The notes beneath the pieces were generated by a model that saw only the letters and a list, made by a program, of their open reading frames with translations, had not been told where the DNA came from and did not search any database. From an uncultured Ruminococcus sp. (GTDB lineage: Bacteria > Bacillota > Clostridia > Oscillospirales > Acutalibacteraceae): DNA of 57,595 nt. The stretch lies in contig CACYDW010000042.1 in assembly GCA_902773325.1 (NCBI GenBank), positions 1 to 57,595 on the forward strand, given 5' to 3'. This document shows, piece after piece, positions 43,660-53,160 of this stretch. A program made the translations under genes and the position numbers. Numbering within the stretch: the first letter of the stretch is position 1; every line of letters begins with the position of its first letter.

Positions 43660-44241
43660 ATGAATCCGAAAAACGAGGAATTTGCAAGACTCAGAGAACA
43701 ATGTCTGAGCTGCCGCGACTGCGGCTTGTGTGAAACCCGTACGAATGTGGTGTTTGGTGTGGGAGTGGACGATGCGGAGGTGCTGTTTATCGGCGAAGGT
43801 CCGGGTGAAAACGAGGATCTGAGGGGTGAGCCGTTTGTAGGCAGAGGCGGTCAGCTCCTTGACAAGATGCTGGCTGCGATTGACCTTGACCGGAACAAGA
43901 ACATTTATATCGCCAATATTGTAAAATGCCGTCCGCCCAAAAACCGCGACCCTCTGCCGGAAGAACAGGAGCAGTGTATCAAGTGGCTGCGCCAGCAGTT
44001 CGTGATACTAAGACCCAAAATTGTGGTCTGTCTGGGAAGAATTGCCGCTGCAAAGATTATCAAGCCCGATATTAAGATCATGAAAGAGCACGGTACATTC
44101 TTTGTCAAAAACGGCATTTATATGATGCCCGTACTGCACCCTGCCGCCCTGCTGAGAAACCCCAACAACAAGCCTGCCGCTTTTGAGGATTTTCTCAGGC
44201 TTCAGGAAAAAATCAAAGAAATCTGTGACCATACATATTGA
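43660..44241 (+). CDS. Uracil-DNA glycosylase, family 4
   Basis: A 193-residue iron-sulfur uracil-DNA glycosylase. Iron-sulfur cysteines are likely C18, C21, C90 and C106. The active-site motif GEGPGENED (46-54) and the HPAALLRNP motif near the C-terminus are family hallmarks. It removes uracil from deaminated DNA for base-excision repair. The ATG at 43660 suits the AGGGAG site better than the ATG at 43654. It is followed by a strong terminator. Confidence 0.93.
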   Translation: MNPKNEEFARLREQCLSCRDCGLCETRTNVVFGVGVDDAEVLFIGEGPGENEDLRGEPFVGRGGQLLDKMLAAIDLDRNKNIYIANIVKCRPPKNRDPLPEEQEQCIKWLRQQFVILRPKIVVCLGRIAAAKIIKPDIKIMKEHGTFFVKNGIYMMPVLHPAALLRNPNNKPAAFEDFLRLQEKIKEICDHTY

Positions 44242-44255
44242 TATCACAGCAGAAC

Positions 44256-44300
44256 AAAAGCCCTCCGCAAAGGCACAGACTGCCGGAGCGGAGGGCTTTT
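44256..44300. terminator. Terminator between the glycosylase and pduL genes
   Basis: A 13-bp stem (AAAAGCCCTCCGC, 44256-44268, with GCGGAGGGCTTTT, 44288-44300) and a T-run on the plus strand; bidirectional. Confidence 0.92.
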
Positions 44301-44328
44301 TGTATGGTTTTATGACAGATGCCTTTGA

Positions 44329-44895
44329 TCAGACGATGATCTCGCCTTCCATATTGCCTACGGCAAGAGCGGCATTTGCTTCATCGGTATCGATGTGCAT
44401 AGCGGGTGCAAACTTGTCGCTGACTCTTACAACAACATCGCCGAATACGAGCTTTCTGCCCTCGCCGCCAAGAGCGACACTGACGATCTGCTTGTCTTTG
44501 AAGCCGTTTTCCTCGGCGGTTTTTGTATCAAAGTGAATGTGTCTTTTGGCAGCGATCACACCGCACTCGATTTCAACCTCACCCTTAGGACCGACTAACT
44601 TGCAGCCGGGAGTGCCTGCAACATCGCCGGACTCTCTTACAGGTGCCTCAATGCCGAGCTTGCGCGCCTCTGAGAGAGATACCTCTACCTGGTTGGCAGG
44701 ACGGACAGGACCGAGGATCGATGCAACCATCTCACCCTTAGGGCCTACAACGGTTACCTTCTCAAAGCTGGCGAACTGTCCGGGCTGAGAGAGATACTTC
44801 TTTACGGTAAGGGAAGCACCTTCGCCAAAAAGTGTTTCAAGTGCTTCCTGTGTGACGTGAACGTGACGGGCAGATGTTTCAACAAGGATTTTCAT
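44329..44895 (-). CDS. pduL: Phosphate propanoyltransferase (PduL type)
   Basis: A 188-residue phosphotransacylase of the PduL family, which converts acyl-CoA and phosphate to acyl-phosphate. It keeps the metal-site histidines ETSARHVHVT near the N-terminus and AKRHIHFD in the second barrel. There is no N-terminal encapsulation peptide, so it is probably cytosolic and used in acetate or propionate formation with an acyl kinase elsewhere. The ATG follows GGAG. Confidence 0.92.
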   Translation of the reverse strand: MKILVETSARHVHVTQEALETLFGEGASLTVKKYLSQPGQFASFEKVTVVGPKGEMVASILGPVRPANQVEVSLSEARKLGIEAPVRESGDVAGTPGCKLVGPKGEVEIECGVIAAKRHIHFDTKTAEENGFKDKQIVSVALGGEGRKLVFGDVVVRVSDKFAPAMHIDTDEANAALAVGNMEGEIIV

Positions 44896-45199
44896 TTCAT
44901 ATTCTCCATTTCTGTTTAGATTTGCGGCATATAATTGCCGCTCTTCATAATCATTTTACAACTGTTTGTATAAAAAGTAAAGAACAAAATCATGCTCTGT
45001 CAGGGAAATCAATTTTGCAGGGCAGTTTCCTCGGGGGAAACCCTTTGTTTGAAAACAAAGGGTTCTCCCCCGGACCCCTTTCCTAAAAAAACGAACTATT
45101 TGCCCATGTTTGATAAAGCGAATAAAGAAAAAAGCAGTATCCCCCGTACCTTTGGCACGGGGGATACCATATTTTTTTAAGGAGTGATTATCAGTGGGA
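44896..45199. other. Intergenic region with REP-like palindrome and aqpZ terminator
   Basis: A 304-bp stretch with no gene. At 45033-45071 there is a long imperfect palindrome (GGGGGAAACCCTTTGTTT paired with its complement and one bulge). It resembles dispersed palindromes seen between genes in this lineage. Downstream is a terminator given separately. Confidence 0.6.
45137..45167. terminator. Terminator of the aquaporin gene
   Basis: An 11-bp stem (GTATCCCCCGT, 45137-45147, with ACGGGGGATAC, 45157-45167), flanked by CTTTTTTC on the minus strand and TTTTTTT on the plus strand; bidirectional. Confidence 0.9.
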
Positions 45200-45949
45200 T
45201 TATTTTTTGGTTTTCTTTGCTGCGGGTTTGCTGCTCTTAGCGGGTGCAGCTTTTTCGGGTACTTCTGCAGGTGCTTTCTTGGAAGGCTCTGCAATCAGCT
45301 TATAGATCAATGCGGCAAGTACCGCGCCAACGAGCGGCGCAACAATGAATACCCATACATTGGCAAGTGAATCGCCGCCTGCAAACAGGGCAGGACCAAA
45401 GCTTCTTGCGGGGTTGACGGATGTGCCTGTGAAGGCAATACCGAAGATGTGTACCAGTGTGAGAGTAAAGCCGATGACAAGACCTGCAACAGAGCTGTTT
45501 TCTACCTTGGAGGTAACACCTAAAATAGCAATTACGAATACGAAGGTCAGAATGATCTCAATCAGAAGCGATGCCCAGATATTGTTGTTATAAAGGCCGT
45601 TTGAACCGTAGGTCGTGCCCTTTACGCCGCTGAACATGGCATAAAGCATAGCACCGCCTGCGATCGCGCCGATGAACTGTGAGCATACATAAGCAGCAAA
45701 CTCCTTGAGCGTCATTTTGCCGCTGACAAGCATTGCAATTGAAACAGCCGGATTGATGTGACAGCCGGATACGTTGCCGATCGAATAAGCCATTGCAACA
45801 ATTACAAGACCAAAGGCAAGTGCGGTCATCAGATAGGCAGCATCGGCGGATGCGCCGTTACAGCCCAGTATGCAGGCAGAGCCGCAGCCAAAGAGCACGA
45901 GTACGAATGTGCCGATACATTCTGCGATACATTTTTTCAGTAATTCCAT
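45200..45949 (-). CDS. Aquaporin/MIP-family channel
   Basis: A 249-residue channel with six membrane helices. The two NPA half-helices are SGCHINPAVS and GTSVNPARS, and the arginine after the second NPA is present. The selectivity-filter positions look aquaporin-like (AqpZ type) rather than glycerol-facilitator. The last 25 residues are an unusual Lys/Ala/Pro tail (KAAPAKSSKPAAKK). The ATG follows AAGGAAG. Water or small-solute passage is the likely role. Confidence 0.92.
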   Translation of the reverse strand: MELLKKCIAECIGTFVLVLFGCGSACILGCNGASADAAYLMTALAFGLVIVAMAYSIGNVSGCHINPAVSIAMLVSGKMTLKEFAAYVCSQFIGAIAGGAMLYAMFSGVKGTTYGSNGLYNNNIWASLLIEIILTFVFVIAILGVTSKVENSSVAGLVIGFTLTLVHIFGIAFTGTSVNPARSFGPALFAGGDSLANVWVFIVAPLVGAVLAALIYKLIAEPSKKAPAEVPEKAAPAKSSKPAAKKTKK

Positions 45950-46036
45950 AATAAGACTTCCTTTCTTTATTTTGCCGTATTCCTGTTCGGGTGCGGCAGA
46001 TGTTTTTAATGGGGAACTGTCCTTTGTGAGGAGAGC

Positions 46037-48342
46037 TTAATCGGTTGCGTCCACAACCACAAAGGTGAGGTAGGATTTTTCTATGGTGTTGGTGCTGTCC
46101 TTGACCTTGACGCACACATCGTAGCTGCCTGCTTCATCGGGGGTAATAGCGACAGCAGAGGTCGCGCTGAAATTCTGTTTGGTTGTCCATGATGGATCAG
46201 CAGATCTCTTGTAATATACGGCGTAGCTGTAAGGTGCTGTGCCGCCCGCAGCAGATGCCCTTACGATCACACCCGAGCCGGGCGATACACTCTCTGCCGA
46301 CAGCGTAGAGGTATTGGCAAGTGCTTCCGTTACCGTGACGATGAAATACTTCTTGACAACTGTTCCGCTGCTGTCCTTGACCTTGACGCAGAGATCGTAG
46401 GAACCTGTTTCCGTGGGGGTGATCTCAACAGTAGCATTGGTATTGAAGCCCTGCTTGGTTGTCCATGTTGAAGCAGCGGTCTTTTTGAAGAATACCGCAT
46501 AGGTGTAAGTGCCCGTGCCGCCCGCTGCTGCTGCCTTGACGGTAACACCGCTTCCGAGCTGAATGGTTTCTGCCGAGAGAACCGACTCGTTGGTAACGGT
46601 GTTGGATACCGCTTTGACCGTAAAATATTTTTTAGCGATCGTTCCGCTGCTGTCCCTGACCTTGACGCAGAGATCATAAGAAACGGCTTTAGGGGGAGCA
46701 AAGGTAACAGCGGCTGCTGAGCTGTAATCCTGATTGGTGAGCCACTTGCTTTCGGTAGATTCCTTGTAGTAAACAGCGTAGGTGTAATCCGCAATACCGC
46801 CCTTGGCAGATGCGTTGATGGTAACGGCATCGCCCGAAGCAACGTTCTCGGAGGAAATGGTCGAGGTGTTTTCGAGTGCTTCGGCAACAATGGCATTGGC
46901 GGTCAGATAGGTCTTGACAACAGCACCGCTGATATCCTTGACCTTGACGCAGATATCATAAGACGCTTCCTCGTCAAGGGTGATCTGAACCTTAGCGTCT
47001 GTGCTGAAATCCTGAACCGTTGCCCACGACCTGTCGGTGGTTTTTTTGCTGTAGACCGCGTAGGTGTAGGGTGCTGTGCCGCCTGTTGCAGAAGCATTGA
47101 CGGTTACCGCAGAGCCAACGGCTACAGTGTTGGCAGCAAGGGTTGAAGTGTTGGTAAGCTTGTCAACCGCGTTGACGGTAAAGTATTTCTTGACGACGCT
47201 TCCGTTTTCATCTTTGACTTTGATGCAGATATCATAGACGGCAGCCTGCGATAGCCTGATCTCTGCTGTGTCGTTGATGTTGAAGTCCTGCTTGACAGAC
47301 CATTTGGTGTCGGATGCTTTCTTATAGTAGAACGCATACTGATATGCGCCGACTCCGCCCGCAGCCAGACCTGTCAGTGTAACCGACTGACCTATTGTAA
47401 CGGCATCGGCACTGATCACGGATTCGTTGGTAAGCACTTCAAAATCATCGCCTGCGGGAATGGTTACAAGCTTGATTGCACCGCACTCCGAACAGGTATA
47501 TCTGATTTGTCCGTCTTTTACATCAGTGGCATAGCTGAGGATCTCGCCCTCATCAAAGCTGTGCGGTTCGATCTCAGAAAGCCCGCATTCGGCGCAGGTG
47601 CGGATATGGGTTTCGCTGCCGTTGTCTGTCCAGTCGCTGTAGCTGTGTTCATGGTCGGCAGGAAGTACGCTTTCGTCAAGCTCGGACGGACCGCCCATGA
47701 CATAGAAGGACAGCATCTCCGTGCAGACATCACCGCTTGTGGAGTTGTGGGTCATGAATAGCCTGTATAAGCCTTCGTCAGCGGTAACAGTACCCGTTAT
47801 GCTGCCGTTGCTGAACAGCAGGCCGTCCGGCAGACCCTCAGGATAGCTTTCAGCCCGGACACTTGTAATGGTATGCTTCGTGGTGTGACGGTCGGGGCAT
47901 ACGATCTCATAGCTGAGGGGAATGTTAACGGTTTCGTTCTGATAGACCGTGAAGGTGGTTTCTTCATACTTCACGGAATCTGTCGGCTTATCGAGAGAGT
48001 TGTGATTGTCATACATATAGTAGAGCGTGATGGTGCCGGCAGTGGAGCTTTCCCATGTGCCGTTGGTGGTATAGCGGCTCTTGCCGTAACGCACCAGTAG
48101 TTGTCCCTCCAGCCGCCGCTTGTCTGATCAAGTTTATAGAAGCTGTCGTCGATGGAGAGTGAAAGATCCTTCTGGAGCGTGAGATTGTAGTTTTCGTTGC
48201 TTTCCAGAAGCGTTCTCAGGGTGTCAATGTCGCTGACATCGGCGAACTCTGCGGCATTTGCCGTTACGGCAAATATCGGTATCATACTCAGAGTAAGTGC
48301 CAGTGTCAGCACGATACTCAACAGCTTGTTTGCTTGTTTCAT
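46037..48342 (-). pseudogene. Secreted tandem Ig-like repeat protein, frameshifted near the 5' end
   Basis: One gene in two frames. From ATG 48342 (after AGGAGG) a signal peptide (KLLSIVLTLALTL to ANAAE) leads to about 80 residues ending near WRDNYW. A one-base shift near 48100 then gives a 685-codon frame starting RYGKSRYTTNGTW. This has a zinc-like HEHSYSDW...TCAECG...TCSECG segment, then five tandem beta-sandwich repeats of about 87 residues (consensus GTxxYTYAVYYK, YDxCVKVKDxSG). The same module ends the pseudogene at 11539. No anchor or sorting motif is seen. It could be a disrupted gene, a phase-variable one, or a sequence error. Confidence 0.75.
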
Positions 48343-48345
48343 CAA

Positions 48346-48762
48346 ACTTCCTCCTATTCAATTTTATTGCAACCAATTATACACGATGCACATCGGGCTG
48401 TGTTCCGGAGTCCGTTCAACGATCCTGCTTTTCACAGCACAGAGCGGAAACAGGCTCCCGGCGGTCACGGCAGTATGACTTCCATGCCGTTCTTGCTTCT
48501 TGCAGATCCGTTTGCTATGCGCCCCCTTTCGCTGTACACCACTACCCTATACTACCATAATAATACAATTTTTTCCCGATAACAACCAACAACTTTGTAA
48601 CCCTGCACATGATAAAGTGAAAGATGAGAAATTGCTGAGGATTAGCTGCTAATTAAGTTGATAAATGTGCGGAAATATGGTATGATAAAATAGAAATATT
48701 ATATATGGACTGCTGTCTGCTGCACAGGAGAACCGCAGTCCGCTCAGAAAGCGGTGGTAACA
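48346..48762. other. Intergenic region upstream of the rbfA operon
   Basis: About 420 bp between divergent genes, with no gene seen. It holds the promoter of the rbfA operon and a small 5'-leader hairpin (GGACTGC, 48707-48713, with GCAGTCC, 48735-48741). Confidence 0.55.
48658..48686 (+). promoter_or_regulatory. Promoter of the rbfA operon
   Basis: TTGATA (48658-48663) and TATGAT (48681-48686) are 17 bp apart, 77 bp before the first gene. Confidence 0.65.
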
Positions 48763-49269
48763 ATGAAACGACTTGACAATGATAAAAACAAGAGCTTCTG
48801 CTACAACAGCGATATTGCAGAGCTGGAAAAATACTACGAAGATCGCTACGAAATGATCAAAAAGGGTAATACGGATCTCGTTACACTGGAGCTGGTGATG
48901 CTCGGCAGGGCGCTCGATTTTATCGGCTATATCAGAAACAATCTCGGTATCGAGCTTGATAACAAGGAGTCCTCTGTCTATGAGCTGGAGGAGGTCGCAG
49001 ATGCACTTTCAAGGGGAATCGTGCAGGAACATCTTTTTGATGCCAAGGAGAACGGCATGGACGTGGCCTCTATTGCATCGGCTTATTTCGGATTCCTCAT
49101 TATCGCCAATATCGGCGGCGAATGGGTCGACACACAGGACGGCTTTGCCGTGACAGTCAATAACCGCAATGCCTATATCGGCGATTTTATGGAAAGAAAG
49201 CTGCTCGGCGGCAATGACCTGAATATCGTAGATTACTATGACTCCATTAAAACAGTACAGGTGAGCTGA
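48763..49269 (+). CDS. Conserved-looking protein of unknown function, first gene of the rbfA operon
   Basis: A 168-residue soluble protein that I do not recognise. It has a charged N-terminal helical half and a C-terminal part with GFLIIANIGGEWVDT and NAYIGDFMERKL. The ATG at 48763 is chosen over a GTG at 48754. It starts an operon that elsewhere usually opens with nusA and infB; their absence suggests a different operon order here. Confidence 0.7.
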   Translation: MKRLDNDKNKSFCYNSDIAELEKYYEDRYEMIKKGNTDLVTLELVMLGRALDFIGYIRNNLGIELDNKESSVYELEEVADALSRGIVQEHLFDAKENGMDVASIASAYFGFLIIANIGGEWVDTQDGFAVTVNNRNAYIGDFMERKLLGGNDLNIVDYYDSIKTVQVS

Positions 49270-49342
49270 TATGCCCCCGTACTGAACGCAGCATATTGTA
49301 TGGCATTTCCAAATGCCCGGATCGATGAAGGAGAGTATTTTC

Positions 49343-49738
49343 ATGCCCAATTATAAACCCGACAGAAGGTCGGAAGATATTGAAAGAGAAATCAAAGCGA
49401 TTCTGAGAGAAATGAAAGACCCCCGCCTGCATGACGGGCTGATCAGCGTTGTGCGCTGTGAAACGACCCGCGATCTTTCCTACAGCAAGGTCTATATCAG
49501 CTCCATGAAGGGTCTTGATACCGCTAAAGAGGCTGTCAAGGCACTCAAAAATGCACAGGGCTTCATTCGCCATCAGTTAGGAACTCGTCTGAAGCTGCGC
49601 TATGCACCCGCACTGGACTTTGTTGCAACGGATTCCATCGAATACAGTGCCGGTATTGCAAAAATCATTAACGACTTTCAATACACGCAGCTCACGGATG
49701 AGGTGATGAAACAGCAGGCAGACAGCGAGGAAGAATAA
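49343..49738 (+). CDS. rbfA: 30S ribosome-binding factor RbfA
   Basis: A 131-residue RbfA, which binds the 30S subunit late in 16S rRNA maturation. The N-terminal RRSEDIEREIKAIL and the KH-like fold (YSKVYISSM; LRYAPALDFVATDSIE) fit the family. The start at 49343 follows AAGGAGAG; the frame opens earlier, without a site. It is followed 1 bp later by nrnA. Confidence 0.93.
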   Translation: MPNYKPDRRSEDIEREIKAILREMKDPRLHDGLISVVRCETTRDLSYSKVYISSMKGLDTAKEAVKALKNAQGFIRHQLGTRLKLRYAPALDFVATDSIEYSAGIAKIINDFQYTQLTDEVMKQQADSEEE

Positions 49739-49739
49739 T

Positions 49740-50687
49740 ATGATAACAGTAGACATCAACGAAGCTGCAGAGCTTCTCAGACAGCACGACAATATTCTTA
49801 TTATCATGCACCGCTCACCTGACGGCGACACTATCGGCTCCGCTTATGCGCTTTGTGCCGCGCTCAGAATGCTTGGCAAAAATGCGGATACCGTCTGTGC
49901 GGATGATATACCCCAAAAATATGACTATATCACATCAAAGCTGCCCCATATTCCTTTTGAGCCGCAGTATATCGTCAGCACCGATATTGCCGGTGAACAG
50001 CTTTTCGGGGAAGAACTGGCACACTATGCCGCCGTGACCGATCTCTGTATCGACCATCACGGCTCTAATACGGGATTCGCGCGTTACGGCATTGTAGATG
50101 CTTCGGCGGGTGCTTGTACCCAGATCATCAGCAAGGTCATTTCAGCACTTGGTGTTACACCGGACAAGTTTATTGCCGATGCCGTTTTTACGGGTATCTC
50201 TACCGATACAGGCTGCTTCAAATACTCCAATGCTACCGCAGAAAGCTACCGTATCGCTGCGGATATGCTCGATTTCGGCGCAGACGGTGCTACGATCAAT
50301 CGCGTTATGTTTGATACCAAATCACGTGCCAGAATCGAGCTGGAGCGGTTGGTGCTGGATTCTGTCAGGTTCTATGAGAACGACCGTATCGCTGTGATAT
50401 TCATCACCGCCGCGATGCTTGCTCAGACAGGTGCTGATGACGGCGACACCGAGGGTATTGCGGGAATTCCCAGACGTATCGAGGGTGTGAAAGCCGGTAT
50501 TACCATTAAGGAAAAAGAGTCCGGTGTATACCGTATCTCGCTCAGAACCACCGCCGATATTGATGCCGCTGCGGTGTGCAGGGTCTTTGACGGCGGCGGA
50601 CACAAGGCAGCAGCCGGCTGTACGCTCTGCGGCGATGCAGATGACGTGTGCAGCCGCATTGTCGCAGAAACCGCTAAACAGCTGTGA
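49740..50687 (+). CDS. nrnA: DHH-family phosphoesterase, NrnA type (nanoRNase / pAp phosphatase)
   Basis: A 315-residue DHH/DHHA1 enzyme that degrades nano-RNA and dephosphorylates pAp. Motifs are HRSPDGDTIGSA (24-35) and CIDHHGSN (DHH) in the N-terminal part, and GGGHKAAAGC in the DHHA1 domain. It sits between rbfA and truB, the usual place in Firmicutes, with a 1-bp gap from rbfA. Confidence 0.93.
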   Translation: MITVDINEAAELLRQHDNILIIMHRSPDGDTIGSAYALCAALRMLGKNADTVCADDIPQKYDYITSKLPHIPFEPQYIVSTDIAGEQLFGEELAHYAAVTDLCIDHHGSNTGFARYGIVDASAGACTQIISKVISALGVTPDKFIADAVFTGISTDTGCFKYSNATAESYRIAADMLDFGADGATINRVMFDTKSRARIELERLVLDSVRFYENDRIAVIFITAAMLAQTGADDGDTEGIAGIPRRIEGVKAGITIKEKESGVYRISLRTTADIDAAAVCRVFDGGGHKAAAGCTLCGDADDVCSRIVAETAKQL

Positions 50688-50730
50688 GCGGCTGCGATAC
50701 ATGAAATAACGGAGCAGTATCAGCTTGTTC

Positions 50731-51657
50731 ATGCTCCAAAGGGTGGTTATTATCAACGGGATCATCATTATTGACAAGCCCCGCGATTTCACATCGTTTG
50801 ATGTCATTGCGGTGGTGAGAAAAACACTTCACCAAAGAAAAACGGGTCACACAGGTACACTCGACCCCATGGCAACAGGTGTATTGCCTGTGCTGCTGGG
50901 GTGCGCTACCAAGGCGCAGGATCTGCTGCCCGATACAGACAAGGAATACCTTGCCGACTTTACACTCGGGATTACCACAGATACCCTCGACATTACCGGA
51001 ACGGTTTTGTCAAAGCAGCCGTCTGCCGTGACCACGAAGCAGCTTCTCGATGTTCTCCCGCAGTTCAGAGGAAATATCATGCAGAAGCCGCCGATGTATT
51101 CGGCGGTATCGAAGGACGGTGTCAGGCTTTATGAGCTGGCACGGCAGGGCATTGTAACCGAACGCGAGGCAAGACCTGTTACCGTGAGCGTTCTGGAGCT
51201 GATACGCTTTGATGAAAATACCCAGAGCGGTACACTGAAGGTATCCTGCTCCAAGGGCACATATATCCGCGTGATATGTGACGATATCGGAGCACAGCTC
51301 GGCTGCGGTGGTGTGATGACGGCACTGCGCCGTACCCGTGCCTGCGGCTATCAGCTGCAGGATGCCATTACGCTCGACAGGCTCAGGGAGCTTGCACAGT
51401 CTGACGGTATCGGGCAGTATATCCGACCTGTTGACAGCGTATTTTCGGCTTATCCGCGTATCAGTATTACCTCTGCACAGGAAGTCCGGTATTGTAACGG
51501 TGCAGGGCTGATGCTTTCACGCTTATATGGCATAGCCGCCCCCGAAGACGGGGCACTTTACAGAGTTTACTGCGGTGAACGATTTTTGGGATTGGGTACG
51601 ATTGATCTCAAAAGGGAAGAATTATCAGTCAAAAAACGCTTTGACACAGATGCATAA
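50731..51657 (+). CDS. truB: tRNA pseudouridine(55) synthase
   Basis: TruB makes pseudouridine 55 in tRNA. The protein is about 300 residues, with GIIIIDKPRDFTSFD at the N-terminus and the catalytic aspartate in GHTGTLDP, then KPPMYSAVS and GTYIRVICDDIG. The start is unclear: TruB usually begins MNGIIIIDKP, here IINGIIIIDKP, with AAAGGGTGG (50738-50746) just before ATT/ATC codons at 50749-50754. ATG 50731 and GTG 50743 are in frame but poorly spaced. A non-AUG start is therefore possible. It is followed by ribF. Confidence 0.93.
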   Translation: MLQRVVIINGIIIIDKPRDFTSFDVIAVVRKTLHQRKTGHTGTLDPMATGVLPVLLGCATKAQDLLPDTDKEYLADFTLGITTDTLDITGTVLSKQPSAVTTKQLLDVLPQFRGNIMQKPPMYSAVSKDGVRLYELARQGIVTEREARPVTVSVLELIRFDENTQSGTLKVSCSKGTYIRVICDDIGAQLGCGGVMTALRRTRACGYQLQDAITLDRLRELAQSDGIGQYIRPVDSVFSAYPRISITSAQEVRYCNGAGLMLSRLYGIAAPEDGALYRVYCGERFLGLGTIDLKREELSVKKRFDTDA

Positions 51658-51741
51658 GACGGCATATCTGTTCGGGAAATGCCGGATCGATCAGTATTGT
51701 TTCCGTACCCGATCATCAGGAAACACAGACGGAGATGTATT

Positions 51742-52695
51742 ATGGAGATTGTGAATTCTCTGGAGGAAATTAAAAAGGCGGACATCACGAAAAAGTCAGC
51801 ATTGGCACTCGGCTATTTTGACGGCATACACCGCGGACACCGCGCCGTGATTCAGGATGCGGTACAGCAGGGTATCAGCAGGGGTTATACATCTACGGTA
51901 TTTACCATGATACAGCGGCCAAGGGATTATTTTTCGGGAGAACAAACGCCCCGCTTGCTGACACTGCCCCAGAAGCTTTCTTTGCTGGAGCAGCTCGGCG
52001 TTGAACGGGTCGTATTGATCGACTTTGAAAGTATATGCGATATCTCGGCGGAGGATTTTGTTGCCGAGGTTCTCGGCAAGCTGCTCCATACCGGATATCT
52101 TTCATGTGGCTTTAATTATCATTTTGGCAAGGGCGGTACGGCAGACGGCGAAACCATGAAAAAGCTCGGAGCGGCATGCGGTATAGAGGTGTCTGCCAAA
52201 GAGCGGATAGAATACGGCGGTCAGCCCGTCAGCTCCTCGCGCATCAGGGCATGTGTCGGTGAGGGGGATATTGTATCTGCCAACACCATGCTTGGCAGAG
52301 CTTTTTCGATCGAAGCCCCCGTAACACACGGTCAGAAGCTGGGCAGGCAGTGGGGAACACCTACCGCTAACCAGCAATATCCCGATGGGCTGATCCTGCC
52401 GCCGTTTGGTGTATATGCTTCTTATGCTGTTCTGGACAATGAGGTGCAGTTTGGTGTTACCAATATCGGTGTAAGACCTACGGTGGTCAGAAATTCCGAT
52501 ACGGTTCTCGCTGAAACATGGTTTCCCGATTATCGGGGCAATGATTTCTACCTGCATACACTGGATCTGCATTTGCTTGACCGTATCCGTGCCGAACGGA
52601 AATTCCTTGACACGGAGCAGCTCAAAGAGCAGATCTATCGTGACGCGTCAGCCGCCAGACAAATCTTTTCACTGCGCAGCAGTTCTTTTGTATAA
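51742..52695 (+). CDS. ribF: Bifunctional riboflavin kinase / FAD synthetase
   Basis: A 317-residue RibF that converts riboflavin to FMN and then FAD. The FAD-synthetase half has GYFDGIHRGH (H30, H33), and the C-terminal kinase half has GTPTAN and NIGVRPTV. The ATG at 51742 follows GGAG; a longer frame from 51679 has no site. It closes the rbfA-nrnA-truB-ribF cluster. Confidence 0.94.
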   Translation: MEIVNSLEEIKKADITKKSALALGYFDGIHRGHRAVIQDAVQQGISRGYTSTVFTMIQRPRDYFSGEQTPRLLTLPQKLSLLEQLGVERVVLIDFESICDISAEDFVAEVLGKLLHTGYLSCGFNYHFGKGGTADGETMKKLGAACGIEVSAKERIEYGGQPVSSSRIRACVGEGDIVSANTMLGRAFSIEAPVTHGQKLGRQWGTPTANQQYPDGLILPPFGVYASYAVLDNEVQFGVTNIGVRPTVVRNSDTVLAETWFPDYRGNDFYLHTLDLHLLDRIRAERKFLDTEQLKEQIYRDASAARQIFSLRSSSFV

Positions 52696-52756
52696 ATAAT
52701 GGTTTTGCCGGAATTGGCATTTTTACATGATCTTTTGTGAAACGGAGGTATCAGGA

Positions 52757-53134
52757 ATGAACAGATTTACACCGGTATTGGCAGGCGGTATTCATGTCAG
52801 CCACTTTGGTCCCCCTCCAGGCGGACCTCCGCATGGAGGTCACGGCGGCGGGTTTGGCGGACCTCCGCATGGAGGTCACGGCGGCGGGTTCGGCGGACCT
52901 CCGCATGGAGGTCACGGCGGCGGTTTCGGAGGGCCTCCGCATAGACACAGAGGCTATGGCGCGCCACCGCCACCTCCTCCGCCACGCAGACATAGGGGAT
53001 ATGGTGCACCCCCTCCGCCCCCGCCGCGTTATGGGGGATATCGGGGCGGCTGTCTGGGCTGTGTAGTACCGGTACTGATCACAGCGGGTGCTTTTGTCGG
53101 AGCAATCGCGCTGTTTATTACCTCTGTTATGTAA
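52757..53134 (+). CDS. His/Gly/Pro-rich repeat membrane protein, unknown function
   Basis: A 125-residue protein. Three exact twelve-residue repeats (GGPPHGGHGGGF) are followed by Pro/Arg-rich repeats (RRHRGYGAPPPPPP) and a C-terminal membrane helix (about 100-122). The His-rich repeats could bind metal, and the Pro-rich ones a partner, but no function is known. ATG follows GGAGGT. It is 26 bp from the next gene, so the two may be co-transcribed. Confidence 0.7.
   Translation: MNRFTPVLAGGIHVSHFGPPPGGPPHGGHGGGFGGPPHGGHGGGFGGPPHGGHGGGFGGPPHRHRGYGAPPPPPPPRRHRGYGAPPPPPPRYGGYRGGCLGCVVPVLITAGAFVGAIALFITSVM
52820..52927 (+). repeat. Three 36-bp in-frame repeats
   Basis: Units at 52820-52855, 52856-52891 and 52892-52927 are nearly identical, with a degenerate fourth from 52928. 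Each has a CCTCCgcatGGAGG palindrome inside. They encode GGPPHGGHGGGF. Confidence 0.9.
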
Positions 53135-53160
53135 AGGGCAGAGGTTTTGGAGGAAAAACA

